Assembly (NCBI GenBank): GCA_027919835.1
Contig: JANVFP010000005.1
Coordinates: 1,364,001 to 1,428,000 of the forward strand
Length of the DNA stretch: 64,000 nt
Direction: 5' to 3'
Source: Lentinula raphanica
Taxonomy: Eukaryota; Basidiomycota; Agaricomycetes; Agaricales; Omphalotaceae
Part shown: positions 32,533 to 43,850 of the stretch, piece after piece
Position numbering within the stretch: the first letter of the stretch is position 1
Layout: each line of letters begins with the position of its first letter
Notes under the pieces: generated by a model
Told to the model about the DNA's origin: nothing
The model's input: only the letters and a program-made list of their open reading frames with translations
Databases searched by the model: none
Program-made: the position numbers and the translations under genes

Positions 32533-33020
32533 TGTAGAAGAGAAGGATTGTCCTGGGGTAGTCTTCACAGAAAACGAGGTCGCGCCAGTACGGTGAGTAG
32601 CCGTAAGAAGGTTCCTGAAGTTTGGTAGATTAGAAAGATGTGTTAGAGTATATAGATGTAGAGTGTTGAAGAATGAAGTTTATTGGACAGATCCGTCCAC
32701 GTTGGCAATCACAACGAGTTCGAACCTTAAGGATTGAGTCTCTGTGTTATGAGGGTAGAAACTAGATTCACATTCATCAGTATACGCAGTTATAGAAGAC
32801 TCGTAATCGTGTATGGAGTCCGAGACGGAAATTTGGGATAGGAGATACAAGTACAGTTAAGATAATCGAGACCAGCGAATTTGAATATAATGAGAAATCG
32901 GAATTATCGAGGTCGGATGCGATGGAAGGGAAGACAGCGACGGGTACGACCGATGGAGCTAAAGGTCCGCAGGAAGTGTCGAAGGTAGATTCCAACCCAA
33001 GGGCATCCAGCCCTACCACA
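32533..33020 (-). repeat. Intact-D 5' LTR (488 bp)
   Basis: This is the partner of 24523-25010. On the plus strand its end contains an ATG (32922) whose frame runs in phase into Chromo-B ORF X, making a 531-codon chimeric ORF. Confidence 0.95.
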
Positions 33021-34517
33021 TCGGAAGTCATCGAAGTGTGGAATAGCCTTTGCAAGGAGACAGAAAAGACGGAGATAGGACGAGGGACCGTGAGGAACGG
33101 AGAAAGCGACCATCGGCCGGATAAACTCGAGTCGTGGAGGTCGTCGTCTAAGGCAACTAAGACGAATTTTCCGGGTGAATCATGGGGCTCCTTGACGGAT
33201 GCTCCCCCAAAAGTTGAGGACGACGGGTTCTTCCCTATTCCCCCTGAAGTCGCGCCTTTGATTCCGGGTTACGAGCCTTATATCAAACCTCCCCCAGTAC
33301 AGGCGGCGAATCTCAAAATCAGGATCAGACATTACATTGAAGACTTCGACGACAACTTTGATCGCTGCTTCAAGTATACATCCCAGGAAGACATCTACTC
33401 CTCCTTCATCTATACCTATGTTGATCGCCCTAACCGACGTTACATCCACACCAATTCGCGCTTGTACATAGATCCCGGCATCGTCCACCCAGTAGAAGTC
33501 TTTGGCCTCCCTGGTCCTAGGATAAAATTCTACGACGACTTTGAGTGTCGCATACGCGCTCATTCTCCTTATTGGGTATACGAGAAGGAAGTTCCCCTCG
33601 CAGGAGATGTAGGAAGGATCGCTCCTACTCCGGCCCTTGAACGTCTACGTCCCTCCGGTAAATCCTTGTGTGAGACGGTCGAAGAATCAATTGCCTCTTC
33701 TAATCCAAGGGATCACGACTCCTTCTCGAGGCAAAATATTTCAGATCTCACTAACTCAGGAACGGTCTCTGTTGTCGAGGAGGAAGTCCCAGCTGGTAAT
33801 GAAGAACCAGTGACTGTCAAAGAAGCAATGTTCGAAACTAGGCCTCCTCCCCCCAGAAACTCCTCGATGGTCGATTCAATCATCCCTGGAGAGGATCGTG
33901 TATGTATATGGGATGTGTCTCCTTTCGTGATGGTTACCGGGATCGGACAGGTCGAGATCGTTGAATTCCGTGAATGGCTTCAGTCGAAAGCTCCTTCGCT
34001 GAAGCTGATCGCGGTCGCCAGAGCGTTGGAACGAAAATATGCTCATGGAAACTTGGTGAGGAAGAGGAAAGTGTTATACCTGAAGTTTTGGGATCGAAGT
34101 CACGCCGCCTCTTTCTGGTACGCGTTCCAAGATGCGGAGCTGATGAACAAGGATATGCGAATTCATGGTCTGACGATGAAGGAGTTCAAAGCGTTGAAGA
34201 AGAGGGATTTGATCGATTACTGGGACGTCGAACTCGCCGGCAAACTCAATCCCCTTATCAACCGTATAAAGGAGCCGCTTATCGATCGTCTGTCTGAATA
34301 TCCTCGCGAAAACAAACGTCCTCGGTCTCTCTTTGACCGCCTGTCCGACTATCATCGAGAAGCCAAACGACCTCGTTCAGAATCCGAAGAACCTATCGAC
34401 GAAGGCCCAGGAAAAGGAACTCTCGAGAAGGAGGAGAAGGGGAGGATTATGTCAAAGGTTCGGAGAGGAGGGAGAGCTTGGAAATGGATGAAGACCAGGA
34501 TGGGTGAAATGAAATAG
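33021..34517 (+). pseudogene. Chromo-B third ORF (ORF X), 3' part
   Basis: This continues the frame broken at 24522 and is uninterrupted to TAG at 34515-34517. It contains a Pro-rich segment, a possible compact alpha/beta region (WDVSPFVMVTGIGQVEIVEF, then KVLYLKFWDRSHAASFWY) that could resemble an RNA-recognition fold, and a long basic C-terminus with repeated DRLSEYPRENKRPRS-like units. I do not recognise the family. The basic tail suggests nucleic-acid binding or nuclear import (inference). It lies directly upstream of the Chromo-B polypurine tract. Confidence 0.65.
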
Positions 34518-34604
34518 AATCCTATCGCAAGTTCCAGATTATTTCACTTACGTTCACATAATTCCTCAGGCCAACTTGACCATACTATTACGTCTCAACT
34601 GCGC

Positions 34605-34977
34605 ATGGGGGGGCTCTGTGAAGGATAGTAGTGGTATAGACTATACTCCTCCGTTGGGACATGCTTAGAAGAGACTTACAATACAGTGTTTGACATTACA
34701 TAATATGATTTTTGCTTTACTTGTTACCTCTATGGTGTGAACCTCGTCATCTGCTTCGGGTCCCTACGCGACGATATCCTCGGCTGGGCATCCATAGACT
34801 GCTCCCCTGTGAAGGGAGACATCACCTCATAATCCAGAGTCACAGGATCCCTTTCGTAGGGTAACACGACCCTCTTCTAGGGACACAAGAAACTCATTCT
34901 CGCGCTCGACTCATCTCTCGCGCGTTCCTCTTTCTCCACTCGGCCTCGACCTCGTTACGACAATCCGTCTACCAGCA
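34605..34977 (+). repeat. Chromo-B polypurine tract and 3' LTR (approximate)
   Basis: ATGGGGGGG at 34605-34613 is a purine-rich tract. TGTGAAGGATAGTAG begins at 34617 and the sequence ends ...CTACCAGCA at about 34977, giving a TG...CA repeat of about 361 bp. Copia integrase sequence resumes straight after it. The partner LTR lies left of the window, so the ends are inferred. Confidence 0.6.
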
Positions 34978-34982
34978 ATAGT

Positions 34983-37590
34983 AGTCGGAGTTCATCTTTT
35001 ACACCAACGCTTCACAGGGTTCAAATTAAAAATCGTACGAACAGATAATGCGCCAGAATTCAGATCTCATCTGTGGGCAGAGTAGTTCCGTAAACATGGA
35101 ATCATCTACGAGTATACTGCGGCATACTCATCGGCGTCAAATGGGGTGGCTGAAAGGGCAATAGGTGTGGTTATAGGCAACGTGAGAGTGATGTTGATTG
35201 AGGGACACCTAGGACCCGAGTGGTGGGCAGAGGCGTGTGATGCTGGTATCTACGTTGGAAACTTCCTCCCGTTGTCTAGACATCCCAACAAAATTCCCGA
35301 AGCTCAATGGACCGGAAAGCCCCAGGACGTGTCTCATCTCAGAGTCTGGGGGTGCAAATGCTTCACGCATATTCCGGAAGAAAAGGGTGGAAGTAAAATT
35401 GACCCGCGGTCGATAAAATGTCAGTTGGTGGGATACGAAGGGCCAGGTTTATATAGGTGCAAGGTTTTGGAGTCGAACGAAGTGGTAAGATCCCGAGATG
35501 TGGTCTTTGATGAAGGCCAAGGGCGTTGGACTTCAGATGCTGAGGGGGAGACAGACGAAACCAATGGCGATTTCATAACCTTCCCAGCATCTGACGACGC
35601 CCACAAAGACCAAGTCACGCCACAGAATTTCGACCCGGACCGATCCGAGAAGGTATCAATTAACGAACCGACGACAGACTCGACGAATGAACCGACGCCA
35701 CAAACGCCACCAAATCAAACAGTTCCAATACCACCTGCAGCCCCTCGCCGGACGAGAACCAAACGTGCACCAGCAGAACCAACTCGTCGATCCACCAGAG
35801 CCCGAAATTTGTCTCAAGCCATGAAGGACTCCAAGGCGTTTGAGGAAGAGGAGCGAGAAGCTGAGAATAGAGGAGAGGATTGGGCTGGAGAGTGGGGAGT
35901 CGATGAGATCCCGATACTACCTGAGGATGAAGAGACCGCGTTGATTGCTCAAGATGAACCGTTAGCCAAAGAACTGACGAATAAATGGGCGCCTCGTACC
36001 TATACCGAAGCAATGACTCGAGCAGACCTATGGGGACCAGCACTCGACAAGGAAATCAACCGACTTGATGACAGAAAGGCCTTTACTCCGGTTCCCCAGG
36101 AGGACTGGATGAAGATCATTGGGACTCGGTTGCTCTTTGATGTGGTAACCAACGAAGAAGGTCTTGTCGTGAAGCGTCGCGTTCGATTGGTAGCTCAAGG
36201 ACATACCCAAAAACAAGGTGTCCATTACTTCGATTCATTCTCTATGACTGTACGGTACGAGTCAGTTCGATTCGTTATCGCCATCGCAGCTCTATTCGGA
36301 CTCAGACTGTGGGCTGGAGACTTCGCGGCAGCGTACCTTAATGCCAAACCGCAGACCACCAATTACCTTCGAATCCCTGATGGATACCAAACTCACTATG
36401 GTCTACGAGACTGACGAGAAACAGTCCTTCAGCAGAACATCAATCTATATGGTACAAAAGATGCTGGAAATAACTGGTACCAATTACTCAACAAAACCTT
36501 CCGCGAACTAGATCACCAGTCCATCTCTTCTGATCCATGTGTCAGGTATTGATCAACCGAGGACGGGGAGACCATCACCACGACATACACCGACGATGTA
36601 ATGGGTGCTTCGACTACTGACAAAGATGCTGAACGAGTCCAGAGGGAGTTGGGAGAGAGATTTGAGTTCAGGAGGGATGGACGTCCAGGTGTAAGTCTGG
36701 GAATTGTATTGGAATACCACCCATCTGGAAGCATATCCATCCACCAACGTCCACTGATCGAAAGCACTCTTGACCGATTCGAGATGATTGGATGTGCACC
36801 AAAATATACCCCTCTCTCGCCTGGTCTTGATCTATCCGAGAGCCAGCCATTGCCGATATCTCACGACGACCAATATTTCATGAAGGACAAAGACTACATG
36901 GGGTTGCTTGGGTGTCTCAATCACATTGCCCAAGGAACCCGTCCGGATATCGCATATGCTGTTTCCCTCCTCCAACGATTCTCATCTGATCCTCGCCCAA
37001 TACACTGGTCTTCAGGTCAACATGTCCTTGCATACCTTAGCATGACCGCTCATTACAAACTTACCTACAAACCTCATCATCTTCTTAATGCATCATCCAA
37101 TGGAGTCGATGTGACCGGGTATTGTGATGCGTCTCATGCTGACATCCAAGGCGAGCATGGTTGTGCTACTCGGAAGTCCACGATGGGATATGTCTTCACG
37201 GTCGCAGGTGCCGCCGTCTCGTGGAGCTCCAAGAAACAAAATGTCGTTGCCCTGTCTACTACTGAGGCCGAATACATCATGATGGTCCACGCGGGGAAAC
37301 AATCAAAATGGATGGTAAACTTTCTGAACAGAATTTACAAATCCGTCAATGGAGTTCCACAGATCGCGGTGGACAACCAAAGTTCACTATCTCTCACCGA
37401 GACAACGACTCATCATGCTAGGACGAAGCACTTCGACACGAATTGGGCGTGGATCAGGGATGTTGTTCGAGAGGGGGAGCTCATTTTCTGTTATGTCCCT
37501 TCGGAAGACAATGTGGCAGACTTGTTCACAAAATCCCTTTCTCGTTCATTGGTAGAGAAATTCTCTCAACTCATGGGACTTCTCGAATAA
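34983..37590 (+). pseudogene. pol: Copia-E pol: integrase, reverse transcriptase, RNase H with three stops
   Basis: One continuous frame encodes part of a Ty1/copia polyprotein. The integrase core runs from VRTDNAPEF and NGVAERAIG. The RT has RLVAQGHTQKQG and AGDFAAAYLNA and an active site that reads YTDD instead of YVDD. RNase H shows ALSTTEAEY and TKHFD. In-frame stops are at 35083 (TAG), 36412 (TGA) and 36550 (TGA), with no frameshift between them. The 5' part (gag, protease, first half of integrase) is missing because Chromo-B is inserted at about 34980. The integrase-before-RT order confirms copia. Confidence 0.9.
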
Positions 37591-37600
37591 AATGGGCCTC

Positions 37601-38044
37601 GGGCTTCAGGGGGAGTGTTAGAGTTGAGGTCGAAGCCCTCAGACGGACCATCAATAGGATGCAAGGACGCTGCGCAGACTCGTACGGATTTACCTTACCT
37701 AGTATGGACGACGTCTTTCCTTATGCGTTACTTATTCCTGTGCTCGCTGTTCTCCCTCTCTGTTTCATATATATACTTCCGTTTTTTTCACTTATACACG
37801 TTTTTTACCTACTTCGCACCTCAGTCGTTTACCACTACCTGTGGATCGCCTGAGGTGTGTATTCCTACTTACTTTGTCAGTATTTATTGAATACTTACCG
37901 ACTTGATACAGTACATCAATACTCGTACTTACCTGTACTCATTTCGTCAGGTACTGTATCTCCAATATCAGTCGTTTACCACTACCTGTGGATCGCCTGA
38001 GTACATCAATACTCGTACTTACCTGTACTCATTTCGTCACAACA
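37601..38044 (+). repeat. Copia-E polypurine tract and 3' LTR (37615-38044)
   Basis: GGGCTTCAGGGGGAG leads into TGTTAGAGTTGAG at 37615. The repeat ends CGTCACAACA at 38044, giving TGTT...AACA termini and about 430 bp. Ankyrin-coding sequence starts immediately after. Inside, a block of about 33 bp (CAGTCGTTTACCACTACCTG onwards) and one of about 38 bp (GTACATCAATACTCGTACTT onwards) each occur twice, so the LTR has an internal duplication. Confidence 0.8.
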
Positions 38045-38506
38045 CATGGGAGTGAATGGAATGTATTTGAAGTTCATGGTTCAGGAACTGCAATTGGTGC
38101 AGCAGCATTTGGAGGTCATATAGATATTGTCAAATTCCTTCTTCAACATGGTGCAAATGTTGATGCAGAATTTGATACAGCTATGAATTCAGCAATATTT
38201 AGAGGTGATAAAAATTTTGTTGAATTCCTTGTTCAACATGGTGCAAATGTAAATGCTCAGGGTGTATATAATGGAACTCAGGGCAAAACATTCAAAACTG
38301 CACTTCAGGCAGCAAAAAGTAGTGATCACAAAGATATTATTGAGTTTCTAATTCAACATGGTGCAAATGAAAATATCCAGAATGATGAACATAGAACTAT
38401 ATTTCAGAAATCAAAAAAGAATCCAGTTGAATCAATATATCAATATAATAAAAATATAAGTAACACAACTGCATTACAAATCCCAATTCAAAGGAAGAGC
38501 ACTTAG
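38045..38506 (+). pseudogene. Ankyrin-repeat gene, 3' fragment cut by Copia-E
   Basis: The frame encodes three to four ankyrin repeats with the consensus GTAIGAAAFGGHIDIVKFLLQHGANV and relatives, ending in a Lys/Asn-rich tail and a stop at 38504-38506. The repeats closely resemble those of the NACHT-ankyrin gene at 52117-55125, so this is probably the end of a related NLR whose 5' part lies beyond the retroelement stack. The first 60 bases of the open frame come from the LTR and are not part of the gene. Confidence 0.75.
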
Positions 38507-41500
38507 GTTTTTACATATTTTGAGAAAATATTTTTGTATCTAATATCTTTGAAAAATTATGGGGTGCCTATGATTTCTGAGGAATTTGAACAGTTGATTT
38601 GTGTTAGACTGTGTTTCTATTTCTATGCCATTTGTGCTGATTTTCTTATGTAATTTGCTCTCTTTTTTGGTTTGCTTGTTTTTGTCTACCCTCAGCTGTT
38701 AACTTTGTCCTTCATCTGAGGGTAAGTTTACCTTTACATCTTTGTTACCTGTGCTGACTAAGTACTGTAACAGCTCTAACTCTGTCTTCCATTGTATAGA
38801 TTACTGAGACTAAAAATTTGTATTTTAAAATAATTTTTCTAAATCCATTTCAGTATTTTGGCCCTGAGGCATGTTAATATATCAGAAAACTACTTCGTAT
38901 TTACTGAGTTGTTGTAATTCTTCACCTAATCTTGGGCTGTAAGACTTTACTTGCAATTCAAGGAACACATTATAGTAGAGAGTAGCATAGATACATTCAT
39001 AGGTTGAAGTTGCTGCATATGAAAATGAGTATTTAAGATAAAGGTTAGGCTATTTGACATGACACTTTCTCAAGCTTGCTGTTAGGATGCTCAATGCTCT
39101 GACCTTGTTCCTTTCAAAAAATTAATTTCTTGTATATTTACTGTAACATAGTGATAATCCTATATTATAAAACTGCTCAGTCCCCAATGCTTACTTAATA
39201 ACGAAGATGATTACAAATCATTTCGGGCGCTTTTTCTCTCAGGTCAGCACTCATTTCTTGGGCTTTCAATCCCTTCTTGATATTATAACACTTGATTTAT
39301 AATTTATAATCTGACTACTCCTTCTGTTTTTAGTTTGTGGTACTTCAACAGTCAACTCTCTAATTTTGAACACAATTTTCTTATTTGTTCAAACACTATG
39401 TTCATTTGGTTTCTGGATTAGACCTTATTAGCTGGCTGATTGATATATTTTAACCCAAAAATACCATAATAGGCTGCTCCACCAGTCAATTTCTATGAAA
39501 ACACTGAGATAAGTTTAAAAAGGTATTTGTTTTGATTATTTGGGTTGTTATTTCACTACAGTGTAAGAAGGACATTTCCATCGCCTTGACCGAGGCCGAC
39601 CCTGGCACTTTTGAGCTGTCAACTTTTGTTTTAGTAAGGAAACCATCCAAAATACTCATAATCCTGCATTCCGGTTTTTTTTTGGGTAGTCATTTCAATT
39701 TGAGAAAATTTTTTCCAAGTTTTGCCTTCTATTTCTGACATATTTATAGTATTTTAAGCCTTGTTGTTCACAGAAAGTGGCTCAGCACCAGTTTGGAGCA
39801 TAAGGCTCATCAGCAAAACTGACCTGGTGCCTAGGCTGCCTAGAGATACCCCCCAAAACCTCAGCAGTTTAAAAACTTTGAATTTGCCTGAAAAAGCCTG
39901 AGCAAGCCTGAGTTTGCCTGGAAAAGCCTGGGCAAGCCTGAGTTTGCCTCAGATTTCTTTGGGTGCTTTGGGAGAGCCTAGGTTTTGGGGGTATCTCTGG
40001 GTTACCTAGGCCAAGGGTACTTTTCCTGATGCTTCAATGCAAGAGCTCATCTACCTGTGAGAGGCTGAAGATAGTCTGAGAATTCCGTTAATGATTAGTT
40101 TTCTGACTTGGATACAAACCTGGATTGAGACCTAGAGGAACTAGAGATCAAAATTTCAGTACCAAAGACCAAATAATATATTGTCAGATTCTGAAAAAAA
40201 TCATCAAGAATGATGAATCTCATTACCAAGCTGCAGATATGGGTGTTGTTTTGATAGATATCAGGGCCTAGGATGCTTTTATGGGTCATAGCAATCCTTC
40301 TCCATCTTCTTGAATACCTTTGAAGAGTGATTCCAGCCAATTCCAGCATTTTTTCTTTGGCATTTCAAATCGAGAAATGTCATTTGTACATATAATTCAT
40401 AATTACAATGATCTGCTGGGATAGTCCTATCATACAGCATCTAATGAGTATATACCGATGGTTTTTACTGCTGTAATTGGAGTGATACAGTTTCTGAAAA
40501 GAAAATATGGTTCTCACGTTCCGAGTTGTTGGAAATTGCCTTCGTACACTGTAATAAGGTCTGTTTATAAAATTTCAATAAATTATGTTTAATACCCTAC
40601 AACTCTTGACTGCTCAAAGAGATAGGAATAAAGGACCACAAAGCTATCTTCACTCAATGTGAGTATTCTAGAGATATGGGTGCAAGAATTTTAGGTGAAT
40701 CCAACTTTCAACTTTGCTGATAGGATATTTTCAATCTCTCTTGAATTTCAATGAATATATTGAGATCTCAATAATGAAGGGGCAATCATTGGAGACAATG
40801 ATGCTGGAAGTCAAAATCAAAATCAAATGAAAAAAATATGAAAAAAAAACCCAATTGCTAATTTGGAGCTCAAATATACTTATATCATTAAGAAAAATAG
40901 CTATAGAAGTGTCATTGTAGAAAAGAGGAATAAATGGGTTCTAGATAGGGTGCAAAATTTGGTCTACTTCGTCAAGGAAAGGAGCCATTTGACCTTCAAA
41001 CAAAATGAAGTGCAATGGATTATGGCCCGGGAGTTAACTCAGTCAAGAAATTGGGAGTTAAAAATCAAGAACTACTTTTGTACTTTTGACATCAAGTTTT
41101 TCAAAACTTCAGAAAGACAAAAACATTAGCAAATTGCAGAATCAAAGATTGAGGAATGAGGAATCAAGACATAGGAGAATTGAGAAGTTTTTAGGATTTG
41201 GAAAGTCAGGACTCAGGAGATTGAGAAATTGGGAGCAGCCTCAGGGAGGTCAAGGAATTGGGAGAGAGCGGGGAGGTCAAAAAACTGGGAGTTGAGGTAT
41301 TGTATACATAAATTCACTTCAAACTGATAGTTGAAAGCAAAGGTAACTGAGATATAGCATATGCGCACTGTCGTGACGAAGTCACGAGTATCAAGCTTGT
41401 CCTTTATAGTTTTGCACTTAACTAATATATAATGTTACATATAATACTTTATCTTATGCAGATGCCTTGAATTCATTCACATCTATTTGTTCATTTTTTA

Positions 41501-42021
41501 TGTTAATTCTTATTCTTTTTTGTGATGTTGTTCTGTATGTTCCTGTGTGTACTTTTACTTGTGATTGTGGGCCATTGCCTTTAAGGCCTGGCATATACAA
41601 GTCCGATTCAATTATGTCAATTATTTTCTCATTGGCAGACTAATATTTTGGTGAGTGTACAGAATAGATGCTACTAATATGGGGAACACTTGTATATAAT
41701 ACAAGTAACTTTGGAATGCCTGCATTCACTTAAGTCAACACTGTAGAAGGAAGTACATTCCAATACTGGCATATCTCCATTGCACATCCCATCATGCTGA
41801 TATATCATACCTTGCATAGGCTATTCAACTTCAGTCTGCATATCAATGCAAAAGCTTATGTTGGGGATATTGTGGATGTTGGATTTTGTGTAGTGGCAAT
41901 TGGGAAAGGGAGAGAAGCAAAGGCTTGACTGATTTTGAGAAACCTAACTCTGCTGGATGCAATGAACACGCAGGTATATGCATTATTTGCTCTCCTATAT
42001 TTTCTTGTAGTTCACCCTTTT
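38507..42021. other. AT-rich intergenic DNA without recognisable genes
   Basis: Scattered ORFs of 67-88 codons have no recognisable motif and lie in low-complexity sequence. The only clear structure is the hairpin at 39829-40011. A Gly/Arg-rich purine tract lies near 41150-41300. Confidence 0.6.
39829..40011. mobile_element. 183-bp hairpin (MITE-like) with inner 30-bp repeats
   Basis: The ends read GCCTAGG...CCTAGGC, and the arms continue with AGAGATACCCCCCAAAACCT against its complement (GTTTTGGGGGTATCTCT). The middle holds two 30-bp direct units that begin GCCTGAAAAAGCCTGAGCAA and GCCTGGAAAAGCCTGGGCAA. I could not define a target duplication. Confidence 0.6.
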
Positions 42022-42185
42022 TGTAAAGGCTCCTTACTTACAATGTCTCAACCATTGAATAATTACTCGTTCTATTGCAGAAAATAGACCGAAGTATACT
42101 ATCGTGGTGGTTAAAACAAAAGAAAGAGCCACCGTAAACGGACCGGTACTATTATCTATGGCTACGGGCGCTAATAGGCGTTACA
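42022..42185 (-). repeat. Mini-F 3' LTR (164 bp)
   Basis: The ends are TGTAAAGGCT and AGGCGTTACA. It pairs with 44752-44915. Confidence 0.9.
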
Positions 42186-42399
42186 CCCTCCCCCACCAGA
42201 TTGAGCCCATAAGATCAATCGTAAAGAGAGAATATTGAAGGAGGGGATTGACCTGAAGCATATAGGATAGTGTGGCATAGATGAAAGCATAATCAAAAGA
42301 AAAAAATTTCCAAAACTCATACCAAGAACATAAGTACTAACCTCCAAGTAAAATTGTATGAATAACACTAGCAAGTTCTAACAATGTCTTGTCCGTAAC

Positions 42400-43850
42400 T
42401 ATGTCAGCTTTACTTAAGTGACAGGTGTATTTTGTTTCACCACTCAAGTCAACTCAAGATTTACTTAAGATATACTGAATATGTATCTACCTACTATGTA
42501 TACAAATTTGCTCTTAAGATTACTTGAGTTACTACCTTCTATCCTTCCTTAAGTTAAGTTGTCAACCTCAAGTTCTTAAGTCAACAAAGATATCCCCACC
42601 ATTGATCAGACTTAAGCTACTTCTAGATAAGCAAGCTTAAGACCAACCAATATTAAGTCCTAGAAATTAAAACATAAGTCATACAAGTACTTTCAGGACA
42701 CTTAAGACAACTTACAGACAACTTCAGTTTACAGTCTCAAGGCCTCTTGATCAGTAGTTCTGACTTAATTGTGCTTGAAAAAGCTCATCATCCTATACAC
42801 CTGCATAGACTGAAGCATCTAAGTAGCAAACCATTAGAGATTAGGTCACTCTATGAGCATTGAGTGGACATGACCTACCAAATATGCCCTCAATACTCAT
42901 CCTGATCCTTCATGAAGATTTTTGTGAGTGACATAGAAAGAGATGATAGAGGTTAAGAAAGAGAAGTTGAAATCTGACAAATCAATGGAATGAGTGGTAT
43001 AACAATAAGATCACATTACCTGAGATCATGTGACAGTGTGGTGGGAATATCATATTGATTTTATTGTTGACCACTTACCATTTGCAACTTTCCTCCAAAC
43101 CATCATCATCTTGGATTACACCTACAAGTGGCATGAACTTAAATTCTGTCCAAGTAAGTGACCTTCTGCTCATACAACTAAATGGACATTGATTGCAATG
43201 ATCTCTAGAGACTGCATCTGGAATAAGAGCAGCAGAATTGACTTAAGTCTTTGTTGAGTCAGACTAGTTGCACTTTCATTAGTCTTAAGTTCAATTCAAA
43301 TCTACTTAAGATATCTTCTGACTTTACTTTTCCAGAGCTGAAGAGTATGAACTCAAGGCTACAACTTCAAGTGTTGGTCTTCAGTTGAATCATGGGAGCA
43401 GTCTTAAGTAGTTGTACTTGAAGTGGTCAACTTGAATGCAGTCTTAAGTAGGGTGCATGTATAGATGGAGTCAAGTTGACTTAAGCAAGGATGTAACTCA
43501 AGTGATCTTAAGTGTGACTTGGTATAAGTAGTAGACATATATATGTTTAATATATCTTAAGTCAAACTTGAGTCTACTTGAGTGATGAAACAAAAGACAT
43601 CTGAAACTTAAGTAAAGCTGCCATAGATTCATGTCTTGTTCGAAAGGCCCGTTGAATGTAGGTGACCAAACTTCTGCAGTGAGCCAGAATCAGATGTCAT
43701 TATTCGCCAACGCCAAGAGTGACCACACAGATGAGGGAAACATCTATGACCATGTGGATCAACCGGCGAACAAGAAGAACTTTCCGAAACAGATGAAGCT
43801 GAATCGGAAACATGGTCACCAATGTGTCGACGTCTAGACTTAAGCAAGAG
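42400..43850. repeat. CTTAAG palindrome array in Mini-F
   Basis: I count 18 CTTAAG hexamers in about 1.45 kb, often as ACTTAAGT or GTCTTAAGTA, together with many near-matches such as ACTTGAGT. Fewer than one would be expected by chance. Most lie in the non-coding part between the ORF and the left LTR; one (about 43839) falls inside the 3' end of the ORF. Confidence 0.9.

Larger units (their letters stand above)
24523..33020 (-). mobile_element. Intact-D: 8.5-kb gypsy-type element with uninterrupted frames
   Basis: It has two 488-bp LTRs with TGT...ACA ends and a TCGG target duplication (24519-24522 and 33021-33024). On the minus strand the order is 5' LTR, primer-binding site, gag-pro (854 codons), pol (1,279 codons), a third ORF of 314 codons, 3' LTR. 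I see no difference between the LTRs and no stop in any of the three frames, so this copy is young and may be functional. It lacks an obvious chromodomain. It shares primer-binding site, 4-bp duplications and gag-pro/pol organisation with Giant-C. Confidence 0.95.

Noticed and set aside
35146..36414. Intact 422-codon copia gene
   Set aside because: It is only the middle of one long frame interrupted by three stops, and it begins with a codon inside the integrase core.
34983..36552. RIP-like C-to-T mutation as the source of the Copia-E stops
   Set aside because: Only three stops are present, and at least one is better explained by a change other than C to T. There is no general TA enrichment.
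37615..37998. Small ORFs with membrane-like segments downstream of Copia-E pol
   Set aside because: They lie in the Copia-E LTR and depend on its T-rich sequence.
40863..41295. Overlapping ORFs of 88 and 69 codons in AT-rich intergenic DNA
   Set aside because: They are low complexity (Arg/Glu/Gly-rich purine tract), with no motif and no neighbouring gene structure.
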